From Pseudomonas iranensis (GTDB lineage: Bacteria > Pseudomonadota > Gammaproteobacteria > Pseudomonadales > Pseudomonadaceae): 64,000 nucleotides of DNA. The stretch spans positions 5,493,501 through 5,557,500 of the forward strand of contig NZ_CP077092.1 in the NCBI RefSeq assembly GCF_014268585.2, written 5' to 3'. Positions 1-8,862 of this stretch are shown here, one piece after another. Every line of letters starts with the position of its first letter. Positions within the stretch are counted from its first letter, which is position 1. The notes beneath the pieces are model-generated. The model worked only from the letters and a program-made list of their open reading frames with translations. It was not told the DNA's origin and did no database searches. The translations under genes were made by a program, and so were the position numbers.

Positions 1-730
1 CGGCCGCGGCGTGTTGCTGCGGCGGCGGTGTCCATTGCTCGACGGTGCCGGCCGACGCCGTAATCACTGGCGCGCTATTCTGCGCCACTTGCGGCTCATT
101 GAGCATCAGCGGCGCCGGACGGCCCTTGGCCGCCCACCACTGCTGCGGATCGATGCCTTCGACCTTGACCCGCGCGGTGCCGGTTTCGGCATAGCCGAGT
201 TTCTTCGCCGCTGCGTAGGACAAGTCGATGATGCGATCGGAGTAGAACGGCCCACGGTCGTTGACGCGCAGGATCACCGTCTTGTTGTTGTCCAGGTTGG
301 TCACCCGAACGTAACTTGGCAGCGGCAAGGTCTTGTGTGCGGCACTCATGCCGTACAGGTCATACACTTCGCCGTTGGCGGTGTTCTGGCCATGGAACTT
401 GGTGCCGTACCAGGACGCCGTGCCCGAAGCCACGTAGGTCTTGGATTCCTGCAACGGAAAATAGGTCTTGCCCAGCACGGTGTACGGGTTGGCCTTGTAC
501 GGGCCGGTGTGCAGGGTCGGTGTCGCATCCGGGATGCGCGAAACATCGACATCCCACCACGGCGCGCCGTCTTTGTGCGCGCGGTTGATGTCCAGGCCCG
601 GTTGGGCGCGGACAGCGGTGGACGGGGTTTTCTGCGTCGGCGTACGGCTGGTCGTGCAACTGGCGACCAGGACTGCCAACGCAGCGAAAGCCACCAGCTT
701 CAGGGGTTTATTGTTAGGCAATGCCTGCAT
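1..730 (-). CDS. rlpA: RlpA septal ring lytic transglycosylase (partial, C-terminus off the window)
   Basis: RlpA cleaves denuded (peptide-free) glycan strands of septal peptidoglycan and helps daughter cells separate. Reading from 730 downwards gives a lipoprotein signal with lipobox VASC near residue 25, then a double-psi beta-barrel domain containing ASWYGTKFHGQNTANGE and VNDRGPFYSDRIIDLS, the typical RlpA core. The reading frame is open to base 1, so the C-terminal SPOR domain expected for the family is missing from view. The ATG at 730 overlaps the mltB stop in a TAATG junction, implying translational coupling. It is the last visible gene of the envelope run mrdA-rodA-mltB-rlpA. Confidence 0.93.
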   Translation of the reverse strand, partial: MQALPNNKPLKLVAFAALAVLVASCTTSRTPTQKTPSTAVRAQPGLDINRAHKDGAPWWDVDVSRIPDATPTLHTGPYKANPYTVLGKTYFPLQESKTYVASGTASWYGTKFHGQNTANGEVYDLYGMSAAHKTLPLPSYVRVTNLDNNKTVILRVNDRGPFYSDRIIDLSYAAAKKLGYAETGTARVKVEGIDPQQWWAAKGRPAPLMLNEPQVAQNSAPVITASAGTVEQWTPPPQQHAAA

Positions 731-1740
731 TACTTGACGCCCCGTGCTTGTACCAGCTGTTCAGACAGTTGATGTACGGCCATGGCGTACATCACGCTGC
801 GGTTATAACGCGTGATCGCGTAGAAATTCTGCAGGCCCATCCAGTATTCAGGGCCGTTGTCGCCTTCGAGGCGAAATGCGGTAACCGGCATATCATCGCG
901 CAGCGCATCATGACTTGACCAGCCCAGCGCCCGCAACTCTGCGACCGTCTTCACTGGTTCGATACCGGTGGTCAGCCCTTCATCGGCCTGCTCGCCGCGC
1001 ACATCGGCGCGGCTGACCACCGGCTCGCCGGCGACCCAGCCGTGACGCTTGAAGTAACTGGCGACGCTGCCAATGGCATCGTCCGGGTTGTTCCAGATAT
1101 TGATGTGGCCATCACCGTCGAAGTCCACCGCGTAGGCGCGAAAGCTGCTCGGCATGAACTGCGGCAGGCCCATGGCCCCGGCGTACGAGCCTTTCAGGGT
1201 CAGCGGGTCGACCTGCTCTTCACGGGCCAGCAGGAGGAACTCACGCAATTCCTTGCGGAAAAATTCGGCACGGGGAGGATAGTCGAAACCGAGGGTCGAT
1301 AAGGCATCAATCACGCGGAAATTACCGGTATTACGCCCGAAAAAGGTCTCGACGCCGATGATCGACACGATCACTTGTGCCGGCACGCCGTATTCCTGCT
1401 CGGCACGGGCCAGGGTCGCCTCGTGCTGACGCCAGAAGTCGACACCCCGGGCGATGCGCGCGTCAGTGATGAACATCGGGCGATATTCATTCCACTGCTT
1501 GACCCGTTCGGCGGGTTTGGAGATGGCGTCGAGAATCGACTGCTTGCGTTGCGCCTCGCGGAACACACCCATCAGTTGTTCACCGGCGAAACCGTAGTCG
1601 CGGGTCATTTCGCCGACGAATTCGGCCACCTGCGGCGAGCCTTCATAGTCGCCAGCCAGCGCTTCCTGCACGCTCCCCAGCAGGCCCAACAGGCCAACCA
1701 GCGGCGCGCATCGAGTCGCCCAGCCACGCATTACTTGCAT
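730..1740 (-). CDS. mltB: MltB-type lytic murein transglycosylase B
   Basis: A periplasmic glycosidase that cuts the MurNAc-GlcNAc bond and leaves 1,6-anhydro-MurNAc ends. The 336-aa product has an N-terminal hydrophobic signal region (no clear lipobox, so probably the soluble SltB1-like form) and an SLT2 domain. GVETFFGRNTG carries the likely catalytic Glu at about residue 121, and YAGAMGLPQFMPSSFR is a typical MltB signature. I chose ATG 1740 because the signal peptide starts there and AAGGTGAAG lies upstream; the frame stays open to 1776. It sits 17 bp after rodA and overlaps rlpA, so it belongs to the elongation/cell-shape operon. PAO1 calls the orthologue sltB1. Confidence 0.93.
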   Translation of the reverse strand: MQVMRGWATRCAPLVGLLGLLGSVQEALAGDYEGSPQVAEFVGEMTRDYGFAGEQLMGVFREAQRKQSILDAISKPAERVKQWNEYRPMFITDARIARGVDFWRQHEATLARAEQEYGVPAQVIVSIIGVETFFGRNTGNFRVIDALSTLGFDYPPRAEFFRKELREFLLLAREEQVDPLTLKGSYAGAMGLPQFMPSSFRAYAVDFDGDGHINIWNNPDDAIGSVASYFKRHGWVAGEPVVSRADVRGEQADEGLTTGIEPVKTVAELRALGWSSHDALRDDMPVTAFRLEGDNGPEYWMGLQNFYAITRYNRSVMYAMAVHQLSEQLVQARGVK

Positions 1741-1757
1741 TGCACTCTTCACCTTAT

Positions 1758-2900
1758 TCAAACCTGTGCGATCCACTTGCGATGGGTATGGATCGACATC
1801 AAAACCCCAAACGCTGACAGCAGCGTCACCAGCGAAGTTCCTCCGTAGCTAATGAACGGCAACGGCACCCCCACGACCGGCAACAGGCCACTGACCATAC
1901 CGATGTTGACGAAAACGTAAACAAAAAAAGTCATGGTCAACGCGCCGGCGAGCAATTTGCCGAACAGCGTTTGCGCCTGAGCGGTGATCACCAGCCCGCG
2001 ACCGATCAACAACAGATAGATCAGCAGCAGCGCGCAAATCCCCACCAGACCGAACTCTTCGCCAAGCACGGCAATGATGAAGTCGGTGTGGCTTTCCGGG
2101 AGAAAGTCCAGGTGTGACTGGGTGCCGAGCAGCCAGCCTTTGCCGAATACGCCACCGGAACCGATCGCGGCTTTGGACTGAATGATGTTCCAGCCGGTGC
2201 CGAGCGGATCGCTTTCCGGGTCGAGGAAAGTCAGGACACGCTGCTTCTGATAGTCGTGCATGACGAAAAACCACATCGCCACCGATACCGGCACCGCCGC
2301 CGCCAGCACGCTGAGAATCCAGCGCCAGCGCAGGCCGCCCATGAACAGGACGAAGGCGCCACCGGCGAGAATCAGCAGCGAAGTCCCCAGATCCGGCTGG
2401 CGCACGATCAGAATGAACGGCACACCAATCAGCATCAGGCTGATGCCGACGTGCTTGAGCTGCGGCGGCAAGGTGCGTTTGGATAGGTACCAGGCGATGG
2501 TCGCTGGCATCAGGATTTTCATGAATTCCGAGGGCTGGAAGCGGATCACCCCGGGGATGTTGATCCAGCGCGTGGCGCCCATGGCGTTGTGGCCCATGAT
2601 GTCGACGACGATTAGCAAGACCACGCCGATCACGTAACCGAGCGGCACCCAACGCGCCATGAAACGCGGCTCGAACTGGGCGATGACAATCATTGCCACC
2701 AGACCGATGCCGAAGGATGTGGCCTGCTTGCCGAGCAGATCCCAGCTCTTGCCGCTGGCCGAATACAGCACGAACAGGCTGCCGGCGGCGAGGATCAGCA
2801 ACAGGATCAACAGCGGGCCATCGATATGCAGTCTTTGCAGCAACGTCGCGCGGCGACGCATCACATCCTCGCTGGAGAGCATGCGATCGAAATTATTCAT
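1758..2900 (-). CDS. rodA: RodA, SEDS-family peptidoglycan glycosyltransferase
   Basis: An inner-membrane polymerase of lipid II that works with PBP2 in the rod complex and sets rod shape. The 380-aa protein has about ten hydrophobic segments and the SEDS hallmarks SGGVFGKGW, FLPESHTDFI and the C-terminal PFISYGGTS. ATG 2900 overlaps the end of mrdA by 8 bp, with GGAGG about 12 nt upstream; GTG at 2903 or the internal Met at about residue 14 (MRRRATLL) are alternatives. Coupling to mrdA fits the known pairing of a SEDS polymerase with its class B PBP. Confidence 0.95.
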   Translation of the reverse strand: MNNFDRMLSSEDVMRRRATLLQRLHIDGPLLILLLILAAGSLFVLYSASGKSWDLLGKQATSFGIGLVAMIVIAQFEPRFMARWVPLGYVIGVVLLIVVDIMGHNAMGATRWINIPGVIRFQPSEFMKILMPATIAWYLSKRTLPPQLKHVGISLMLIGVPFILIVRQPDLGTSLLILAGGAFVLFMGGLRWRWILSVLAAAVPVSVAMWFFVMHDYQKQRVLTFLDPESDPLGTGWNIIQSKAAIGSGGVFGKGWLLGTQSHLDFLPESHTDFIIAVLGEEFGLVGICALLLIYLLLIGRGLVITAQAQTLFGKLLAGALTMTFFVYVFVNIGMVSGLLPVVGVPLPFISYGGTSLVTLLSAFGVLMSIHTHRKWIAQV

Positions 2901-4788
2901 CACGGGCCGGGGCCTCCGCAGTGATAGGGCTGGCGTACTCGGCTTTCAGGTGGCCGTCCTGGTCGAGCAACCAGGCGTCCATGACCTGGCGCACCACTGG
3001 CGCGGCAACGCCGGAACCGGACTCACCGTTCTCGACCATCACCGACACGACGATTTTCGGATCATCGGCCGGGGCGAAGCCGACGAACAGGGCGTGGTCG
3101 CGGTGGCGTTCCTGGACCTTGGAGCGGTCGTATTTCTCGCCCTGCTTGATCGCCACCACCTGCGCGGTACCGGACTTGCCGGCGATGCGGTATTGCGCGC
3201 CGATCGCCGCTTTGCGCGCGGTGCCACGGGCACCGTGCATCACCTGCTGCATGCCGTGGTTGACCTTGTTCCAGTCGGACGGGTCGCGCAGGACGATGTT
3301 TGGCATCGGGTTTTCATCCACTGGTTTCACCCCGTCGAGGGACTTGGCCAGGTGCGGACGATTCCAGATGCCCTTGTTGGCCACCAGCGCCGTGGCCTGG
3401 GCCAGTTGCAGCGGCGTCGACTGCATGTAGCCCTGGCCGATCCCGAGAATCAGGGTTTCGCCGGGGAACCATGCCTGTTTGCGCGTCGCGCGTTTCCATT
3501 CGCGCGACGGCATCAGGCCCGGGGATTCTTCGAACATGTCCAGCGAGACCTTCTGGCCGATGCCGAACTTGTTCATATAGGTCGACAGCCGATCGATGCC
3601 GAGCTTGTGCGCCAGGTCATAGAAGTAGGTGTCGTTGGACCGCATGATCGCCGTGTCGAGGTCGACGAAGCCGTCACCGGTGCGGTTCCAGTTGCGGTAC
3701 TTGTGGTCGTAGTTGGGCAGCATGTAATAGCCCGGGTCGAACACCCGGCTCGAAGCCGTGACCACGCCGGCGTCGAGACCGGCAATCGCCACCGCCGGTT
3801 TGATCGTCGAGCCCGGCGGGTACAGACCGCGCAGCACGCGATTGAACAGCGGCCGGTCGATCGAATCACGCAACTCGGCGTAGGCCTTGAAGCTGATGCC
3901 GGTGACGAACAGGTTCGGGTCGAAACTCGGCTGACTGACCATCGCCAGCACTTCGCCGGTTTTCGGATCGAGCGCCACCACCGCGCCACGTCGCCCGCCC
4001 AGCGCGGCCTCGGCGGCTTCCTGCAACTTGATGTCGAGGCTCAGGACGATGTCCTTGCCGGGAATCGGATCGGTGCGCTTGAGCACGCGCAATACGCGGC
4101 CACGGGCGTTGGTCTCGACTTCCTCGTAACCGACCTGACCGTGCAATTCCGGCTCGTAGAAACGCTCGATGCCGGTCTTGCCGATGTGGTGGGTGCCGCT
4201 GTAGTTCACCGGATCCAGCGACTTCAGCTCTTTCTCGTTGATCCGCCCCATGTAGCCCACCGAGTGCGCAAAGTGCGCGCCCTGCGGGTAATGCCGGACC
4301 AGCTGCGCGACCACTTCCACCCCGGGCAGGCGGAACTGGTTCACCGCGATGCGGGCGATCTGCTCTTCGGTCAGCTCGAACAGTATTGGCACCGGCTCGA
4401 ACGGCCGGCGCCCCTGACGCATGCGTTTCTCGAAGATCACCCGGTCCTCGGGCGTCAGTTCCAGCACCTCGACGATGACGTCGAGCACCTGCTGCCAGTC
4501 GCCGGAGCGCTCGCGGGTCATGCTCAGGCTGAAGCTCGGCCGGTTGTCGGCCACGACCACGCCGTTGCGGTCGAAAATCAGCCCGCGCGTCGGCGGAATC
4601 GGCTGCACATGGACGCGGTTGTTTTCCGAGAGGGTCGAGTGGTACTCGTACTGGATCACCTGCAGGTAATACAGACGCGCGATCAGCACACAGATCAGCG
4701 CCACGATCACGATCGCACCGAACACGACACGGCTGCGCACCAGACGGGCGTCCTTTTCGTGGTCCTTGATGCGGATCGGCTGAGACAT
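2893..4788 (-). CDS. mrdA: Penicillin-binding protein 2 (peptidoglycan D,D-transpeptidase)
   Basis: A class B PBP that cross-links lateral-wall peptidoglycan with RodA. The 631-aa protein has one N-terminal membrane anchor (VVFGAIVIVALICVLIARLY), a PBP dimerisation region, and a transpeptidase domain with the active-site tetrad STIK (nucleophile Ser near residue 327), the SND motif (MRSNDTYFYD) and KSGTAQ, the KTG-equivalent box. The start at ATG 4788 (MSQPIRIKD) follows from family length; the frame extends upstream without support. PAO1 calls the orthologue pbpA. It lies 10 bp downstream of rlmH, so the run rlmH-mrdA-rodA-mltB-rlpA is probably co-transcribed. Confidence 0.96.
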   Translation of the reverse strand: MSQPIRIKDHEKDARLVRSRVVFGAIVIVALICVLIARLYYLQVIQYEYHSTLSENNRVHVQPIPPTRGLIFDRNGVVVADNRPSFSLSMTRERSGDWQQVLDVIVEVLELTPEDRVIFEKRMRQGRRPFEPVPILFELTEEQIARIAVNQFRLPGVEVVAQLVRHYPQGAHFAHSVGYMGRINEKELKSLDPVNYSGTHHIGKTGIERFYEPELHGQVGYEEVETNARGRVLRVLKRTDPIPGKDIVLSLDIKLQEAAEAALGGRRGAVVALDPKTGEVLAMVSQPSFDPNLFVTGISFKAYAELRDSIDRPLFNRVLRGLYPPGSTIKPAVAIAGLDAGVVTASSRVFDPGYYMLPNYDHKYRNWNRTGDGFVDLDTAIMRSNDTYFYDLAHKLGIDRLSTYMNKFGIGQKVSLDMFEESPGLMPSREWKRATRKQAWFPGETLILGIGQGYMQSTPLQLAQATALVANKGIWNRPHLAKSLDGVKPVDENPMPNIVLRDPSDWNKVNHGMQQVMHGARGTARKAAIGAQYRIAGKSGTAQVVAIKQGEKYDRSKVQERHRDHALFVGFAPADDPKIVVSVMVENGESGSGVAAPVVRQVMDAWLLDQDGHLKAEYASPITAEAPARDE

Positions 4789-4798
4789 GAGGGCAGGC

Positions 4799-5266
4799 TT
4801 ACTTGTGGTAAGGGTGGCCGGACAACACGGTCCAGGCACGGTACAACTGTTCGCCGATCAGGATCCGCACCAGCGGGTGCGGCAAGGTCAGCGGCGACAA
4901 CGACCAGCGCTGGTCAGCGCGGGCACAGACTTCCGGTGCCAGCCCTTCCGGGCCGCCGACCATGAAGTTGACCGTGCGCGAATCCAGGCGCCAGCGATCG
5001 AGTTCGACCGCCAGTTGCTCGGTGCTCCATGGCTTGCCGTGAACCTCCAGCGTGACGATCCGCTCGTTGTGCCCGACCTTGGCCAGCATGGCTTCGCCTT
5101 CCTGGCGGATGAAACGGGCCACGTCGGCATTCTTGCCACGGGTATTGAGCGGAATTTCCACCAGTTCCAGCGCCAGCTCGGACGGAAGACGCTTGGCATA
5201 TTCATGCCAGCCTTCTTCCACCCATTTGGGCATGCGTGAACCGACGGCGATCAGGCGCAGTCGCAC
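4799..5266 (-). CDS. rlmH: RlmH, 23S rRNA pseudouridine-1915 N3-methyltransferase
   Basis: A SPOUT-class methyltransferase that methylates the pseudouridine at 23S rRNA position 1915 (helix 69) on the assembled 70S ribosome, using SAM. The 155-aa length is exactly typical. Visible motifs are the knot element FMVGGPEGL and the C-terminal [18 protein letters not shown] followed by GHPYHK, which is nearly invariant in the family. It is flanked by rsfS (9 bp upstream) and mrdA, the order seen in many gammaproteobacteria. Confidence 0.97.
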   Translation of the reverse strand: MRLRLIAVGSRMPKWVEEGWHEYAKRLPSELALELVEIPLNTRGKNADVARFIRQEGEAMLAKVGHNERIVTLEVHGKPWSTEQLAVELDRWRLDSRTVNFMVGGPEGLAPEVCARADQRWSLSPLTLPHPLVRILIGEQLYRAWTVLSGHPYHK

Positions 5267-5275
5267 AGCAATCCC

Positions 5276-5770
5276 TTAGAACTGGTCTTTGTTGAGCTTG
5301 GTGAAATGCTCGTGGGTGTTTTCCGGGCTGTGGTGCTTGGCATCGGCCGCACGGCTTTGCTCGGCACCGGCCCACAGGCGCTCCAGGTCGTAGAACTGAC
5401 GCGCCGAGGCGGTCATCATGTGCACGATCACCAGATCGAGGTCGAGCAGAACCCAGTCGCTGTCGCCCTTGCCTTCTTCGCCCAGCGGCTTGGCGCCCTG
5501 CTTTTTCACTTCCTCACGGACCTTGTCCAGCATCGCGTTGATCTGGCGATTGGAGGTACCGGTGGCGATGATCATGTAGTCAGTGATGCTCTGCTTGTCG
5601 CGCACATCGATGATCTGGATGTCCTGGGCCTTCACGTCTTCCAGCGCAGCGACGGCAATCTTGACCAGTTCGTCGCCCTTGAGCGGCTCGTTGGTGTTGA
5701 CGGCTTCCGGCAGTGGCGCGCTCTTGAACGTGCCTTTGCGCTTTACTTTCGGTAGATCTTTATCAGTCAT
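5276..5770 (-). CDS. rsfS: Ribosomal silencing factor RsfS
   Basis: RsfS binds L14 (uL14) on the 50S subunit and blocks joining with 30S under nutrient limitation. The core ELVKIAVAALEDVKAQDIQ, TDYMIIATGTSNRQ and WVLLDLDLVIVHMM is clear. At 164 aa it is longer than the usual ~105-120 aa. The extra sequence is a basic N-terminal extension of about 30 residues and a polar, His-rich C-terminal tail after YDLERLW. The ATG at 5770 is the only Met ahead of the core. It sits between nadD and rlmH. Confidence 0.94.
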   Translation of the reverse strand: MTDKDLPKVKRKGTFKSAPLPEAVNTNEPLKGDELVKIAVAALEDVKAQDIQIIDVRDKQSITDYMIIATGTSNRQINAMLDKVREEVKKQGAKPLGEEGKGDSDWVLLDLDLVIVHMMTASARQFYDLERLWAGAEQSRAADAKHHSPENTHEHFTKLNKDQF

Positions 5771-5842
5771 ATGTAACTCGTTTTGCTCATGTATTCGGCG
5801 GCTTGGGGATACGGTGATCCGTATCGGTGAAGCGCGCCTTGT

Positions 5843-6532
5843 TCAGTTCGACGCACGGTACAGACCGTGCGCATCGATGTAGGCCAGGACCGCGTCGGGC
5901 ACCAGGAAACGTACCGACTTACCGCTGGCCAGCAGTTGACGGATCTGGGTGGCGGAAACCGCGAGCGGTGTCTGCCAGACGAATGCAATCTGTCCGCTCG
6001 GCCCTTTCAGGGCCAGCGGGTCGCTCACCGAACGCGCTGCCAGCAGGTTGCGCAAGGCATCCGGCGGTTCGCTGTCGGCGTCCGGGCGCTGTAGCACCAG
6101 GATGTGGCAATGCTGGAGCAACTCTTCCCAGCGGTGCCAAGTGGGCAGGCCGCAAAATGCGTCCCAGCCCAAAAGCAGAAAAACCTGGGTCTCGGCGGGC
6201 ATCTCTGCGCGCAGCGACTCCAGGGTATCGATGGTCCAGGACGGTTTGTCCCGCTGCAATTCGCGGGCGTCCACCACCAGCGGCGGCAATCCGGCCACCG
6301 CGCACTCGACCATCGCCAGCCGCTCCTGCGCCGACACCTGCGGCGTCCCGCGATGTGGCGGGCGCGCGTTCGGCATCAGGCGCAACTCGTCCAGCGCCAG
6401 CGCTTCGACAACTTCCAGCGCGCCACGCAAATGGCCGATGTGCACCGGGTCGAACGTACCGCCCAGCACTCCAATGCGTTGCGGGCGCGACTCGCTGCCG
6501 GTGTGCGGCGCTGTCAGGTCGAGGTCGGTCAA
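5843..6532 (-). CDS. nadD: Nicotinate-nucleotide adenylyltransferase
   Basis: NadD condenses nicotinate mononucleotide with ATP to form deamido-NAD in NAD biosynthesis. The N-terminal nucleotidyltransferase motif is [12 protein letters not shown] and the C-terminal one is SATQIR. The start is uncertain. The only upstream ATG (6565) would put 32 bp inside proA and add a translated copy of the proA end. A TTG at 6532, two bases after the proA stop and preceded by AGGCGA, gives 229 aa, closer to the family length of about 214. I prefer TTG. It follows proA and precedes rsfS, as in PAO1. Confidence 0.9.
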   Translation of the reverse strand: MTDLDLTAPHTGSESRPQRIGVLGGTFDPVHIGHLRGALEVVEALALDELRLMPNARPPHRGTPQVSAQERLAMVECAVAGLPPLVVDARELQRDKPSWTIDTLESLRAEMPAETQVFLLLGWDAFCGLPTWHRWEELLQHCHILVLQRPDADSEPPDALRNLLAARSVSDPLALKGPSGQIAFVWQTPLAVSATQIRQLLASGKSVRFLVPDAVLAYIDAHGLYRASN

Positions 6533-6533
6533 G

Positions 6534-7805
6534 TCAGACCGTCGCCTGGCCGCGCAACTGGCCATCGCCGACCACGATGTACTTCTCGCAGGTCAGCCCC
6601 TCGAGCCCGACCGGGCCGCGGGCGTGCAGCTTATCAGTAGAAATGCCGATCTCGGCACCCAATCCGTATTCAAATCCATCGGCAAAGCAGGTCGGCGTGT
6701 TGATCATCACCGAGGCCGAGTCGACTTCCGCCACGAACCGCCGGGTGTCGGCGAGGTTTTCGCTGACGATCGAGTCGGTGTGATGGGAGCCGTAATGGTT
6801 GATGTGTTCAATCGCCTGCTCCAGACCGTCGACCACGCGGATCGACAGAATCGGCGCCAGGTACTCGGTGTGCCAGTCGTCTTCGCTGGCCGCGACCGCT
6901 TCGATGATCGCCCGGGTGCGCTCGCAACCACGCAGTTCGACGCCTTTGTCGCGGAACTGCGCGGCCATCGAAGGCAGGAAATCCTTGGCAACAGCCTGAT
7001 CGACCAGCAGGGTTTCCATCGCGCCGCAGATACCATAACGGTAAGTCTTGGCGTTGAAAGCGATGCGCTGCGCTTTGGCCAGATCGGCGTGTTCGCTGAC
7101 GTAAACGTGGCAGATGCCGTCCAGGTGCTTGATCACCGGCACGCGGGCATCGCGGCTGATGCGTTCGATCAGGCCACGGCCACCACGGGGCACGATGACG
7201 TCGACGTATTCAGGCATGCTGATCAGCGCGCCTACGGCGGCACGGTCAGTGGTTTCGACCACTTGCACCACGGCGGCGGGCAGTTCGGCTTCGGCCAGAC
7301 CGCGCTGGATGCACGCGGCAATCGCCCGATTGGAATGAATCGCCTCGGAGCCGCCGCGCAGGATGGTCGCGTTGCCGGACTTCAGGCACAGGCTGGCGGC
7401 ATCGATGGTCACGTTCGGACGGGATTCGTAGATGATCCCGATCACGCCCAGCGGTACACGCATCTTGCCGACCTGAATGCCCGACGGACGGAAGCTCATG
7501 TCGCGGATCGCGCCGACCGGATCCGCCAGTGCAGCGACCTGACGCAAACCGACGATCATGCCGTCGATGCGTGCAGGGGTCAGTTCCAGACGCTCCAGCA
7601 GCGCCGGCTCCAGACCGCTGGCGCGACCGGCAGCCAGATCCAGCTCATTGGCTGCGGCCAGCTCGGCGCGTGCAGCATCCAGAGCGTTGGCGGCAGCCTG
7701 CAAGGCGCGGTTTTTCTGCGCGGTGCTGGCGCGACCGATGACCTTGGAGGCAGCGCGGGCGGCGCGACCCAATCGGGTCATGTAGTCAAGAACGGACTCA
7801 GTCAT
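6534..7805 (-). CDS. proA: Gamma-glutamyl phosphate reductase
   Basis: ProA reduces gamma-glutamyl phosphate with NADPH to glutamate semialdehyde, the second step of proline synthesis. The 423-aa protein is aldehyde-dehydrogenase-like: [17 protein letters not shown] near residue 110, [15 protein letters not shown], and the catalytic Cys in [13 protein letters not shown]. The start is ATG 7805 ([10 protein letters not shown]); the open frame extends 7 codons upstream without family support. It is the first gene of the minus-strand run and is divergent from the DNA glycosylase at 7983, so the promoter should lie within 7806-7982. Confidence 0.96.
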   Translation of the reverse strand: MTESVLDYMTRLGRAARAASKVIGRASTAQKNRALQAAANALDAARAELAAANELDLAAGRASGLEPALLERLELTPARIDGMIVGLRQVAALADPVGAIRDMSFRPSGIQVGKMRVPLGVIGIIYESRPNVTIDAASLCLKSGNATILRGGSEAIHSNRAIAACIQRGLAEAELPAAVVQVVETTDRAAVGALISMPEYVDVIVPRGGRGLIERISRDARVPVIKHLDGICHVYVSEHADLAKAQRIAFNAKTYRYGICGAMETLLVDQAVAKDFLPSMAAQFRDKGVELRGCERTRAIIEAVAASEDDWHTEYLAPILSIRVVDGLEQAIEHINHYGSHHTDSIVSENLADTRRFVAEVDSASVMINTPTCFADGFEYGLGAEIGISTDKLHARGPVGLEGLTCEKYIVVGDGQLRGQATV

Positions 7806-7982
7806 GGTCTGCTGGGGTCTTGGCAAAGAGGAAAGCGCCAGATTATAGCTGTCGCGTCCCGGGACTAACAGCGGTGACGGGCGGATGGTCGAAATGAGCT
7901 GCGTTTGCCCGTCGTTCAGACGTAATTAAGCTCAGCGTTGTTATCATCACGACCTCTTGAGCCTGGATAAACCTTGCCCATC

Positions 7983-8708
7983 ATGACCAACGTGCCCCTT
8001 TGCCCCGAGTCCCCGCGCCTGCCCGTGGGCCTGCCGGACAGTTTTTTCGACCGCGACGCCCAGGTTCTGGCGCAGGCGCTGCTCGGCAAAGTCATCCGCC
8101 ATCGCGTCGGGGCCCTGTGGCTGAGTGCGCGAATCATCGAGACTGAAGCCTATTACTTCGCGGAAAAAGGCAGTCATGCCTCGCTCGGTTACACAGAAAA
8201 GCGTAAGGCTTTGTTTCTGGATGGCGGCCACATCTATATGTACTACGCCCGCGGCGGTGATTCGCTGAACTTCAGTGCGCAAGGTCCGGGCAACGCGGTG
8301 CTGATCAAATCCGCCTATCCGTGGGTCGACGAAGTCAGCGGCCCGGCGAGTCTGGCGCAGATGCTGCTGAACAATCCCGATGCCCAGGGCCGACCGCGTC
8401 CGATGCAGAAGCTGTGCGCCGGGCAGACCCTGCTGTGCAAAGCGCTGGGTTTGAAAGTGCCGATGTGGGACGCCAAGCGTTTCGACCATGAATTGTTGCT
8501 GGTCGAAGACACCGGGCCGCCGCCCTCGCAGATCATTCAAACCACCCGGCTGGGAATTCCGCTGGGCCGTGACGAACACCTGATGTATCGCTTCGTTGAC
8601 GCTGCGTATGCGCAATGGTGCACGCGGAACCCGCTGCGACGGGGTCAGGTCGAAGGCCGGGATTATATTTTGCTTCCCGTAACCGACGCCGAATCCGTCA
8701 ATGAATGA
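7983..8708 (+). CDS. mpg: DNA-3-methyladenine glycosylase (AAG/Mpg family)
   Basis: A base-excision repair enzyme that removes alkylated purines such as 3-methyladenine and hypoxanthine. Recognition rests on the AAG fold sequence: FFDRDAQVLAQALLGKVI, ARIIETEAYY (with the general-base Glu of the family), DGGHIYMYYARGG and a C-terminal half around KLCAGQTLLCKALGL. The 241-aa length fits. The start is ATG 7983; a TTG nine bases earlier is less likely. No strong ribosome-binding site is visible. It is divergent from proA and separated from the next gene by a paired REP element. Confidence 0.9.
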   Translation: MTNVPLCPESPRLPVGLPDSFFDRDAQVLAQALLGKVIRHRVGALWLSARIIETEAYYFAEKGSHASLGYTEKRKALFLDGGHIYMYYARGGDSLNFSAQGPGNAVLIKSAYPWVDEVSGPASLAQMLLNNPDAQGRPRPMQKLCAGQTLLCKALGLKVPMWDAKRFDHELLLVEDTGPPPSQIIQTTRLGIPLGRDEHLMYRFVDAAYAQWCTRNPLRRGQVEGRDYILLPVTDAESVNE

Positions 8709-8719
8709 TGTCCCCCCGT

Positions 8720-8807
8720 GTGGGAGCGAGCCTGCTCGCGAAGGGGTCGTGCCAGCCAACGTTTCTATCGTCTGACACAGCGTATTCGCGAGCAGGCTCG
8801 CTCCCAC
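8720..8807. repeat. Paired REP (BIME-like) element, GTGGGAGCGAGCCTGCTCGC family
   Basis: Two copies of a 23-bp palindromic repeat beginning GTGGGAGCGAGCC lie in inverted orientation at 8720-8742 and 8785-8807, about 42 bp apart. The same unit recurs at 36295, 51761-51847 and 53801-53892. Elements of this type are scattered between genes in fluorescent pseudomonads and are mobilised by RAYT (REP-associated transposase) proteins; no RAYT gene is in this window. Confidence 0.9.
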
Positions 8808-8862
8808 GGGCCAGCAGTGAAACGCGTAACAATTACTTAAAGAATGAATGGAGTTTTTCTGT

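Noticed and set aside
2659..4965. Long open frame (768 codons) on the plus strand opposite rodA/mrdA
   Set aside because: Its translation is rich in Arg/His with no family resemblance, and the minus strand encodes unmistakable PBP2 and RodA. It is an antisense shadow of GC-rich coding sequence.
8720..8807. Repeats considered as a possible CRISPR array
   Set aside because: Only two palindromic units in inverted orientation, no regular spacers, and the same unit recurs at other intergenic sites; it is a REP pair.
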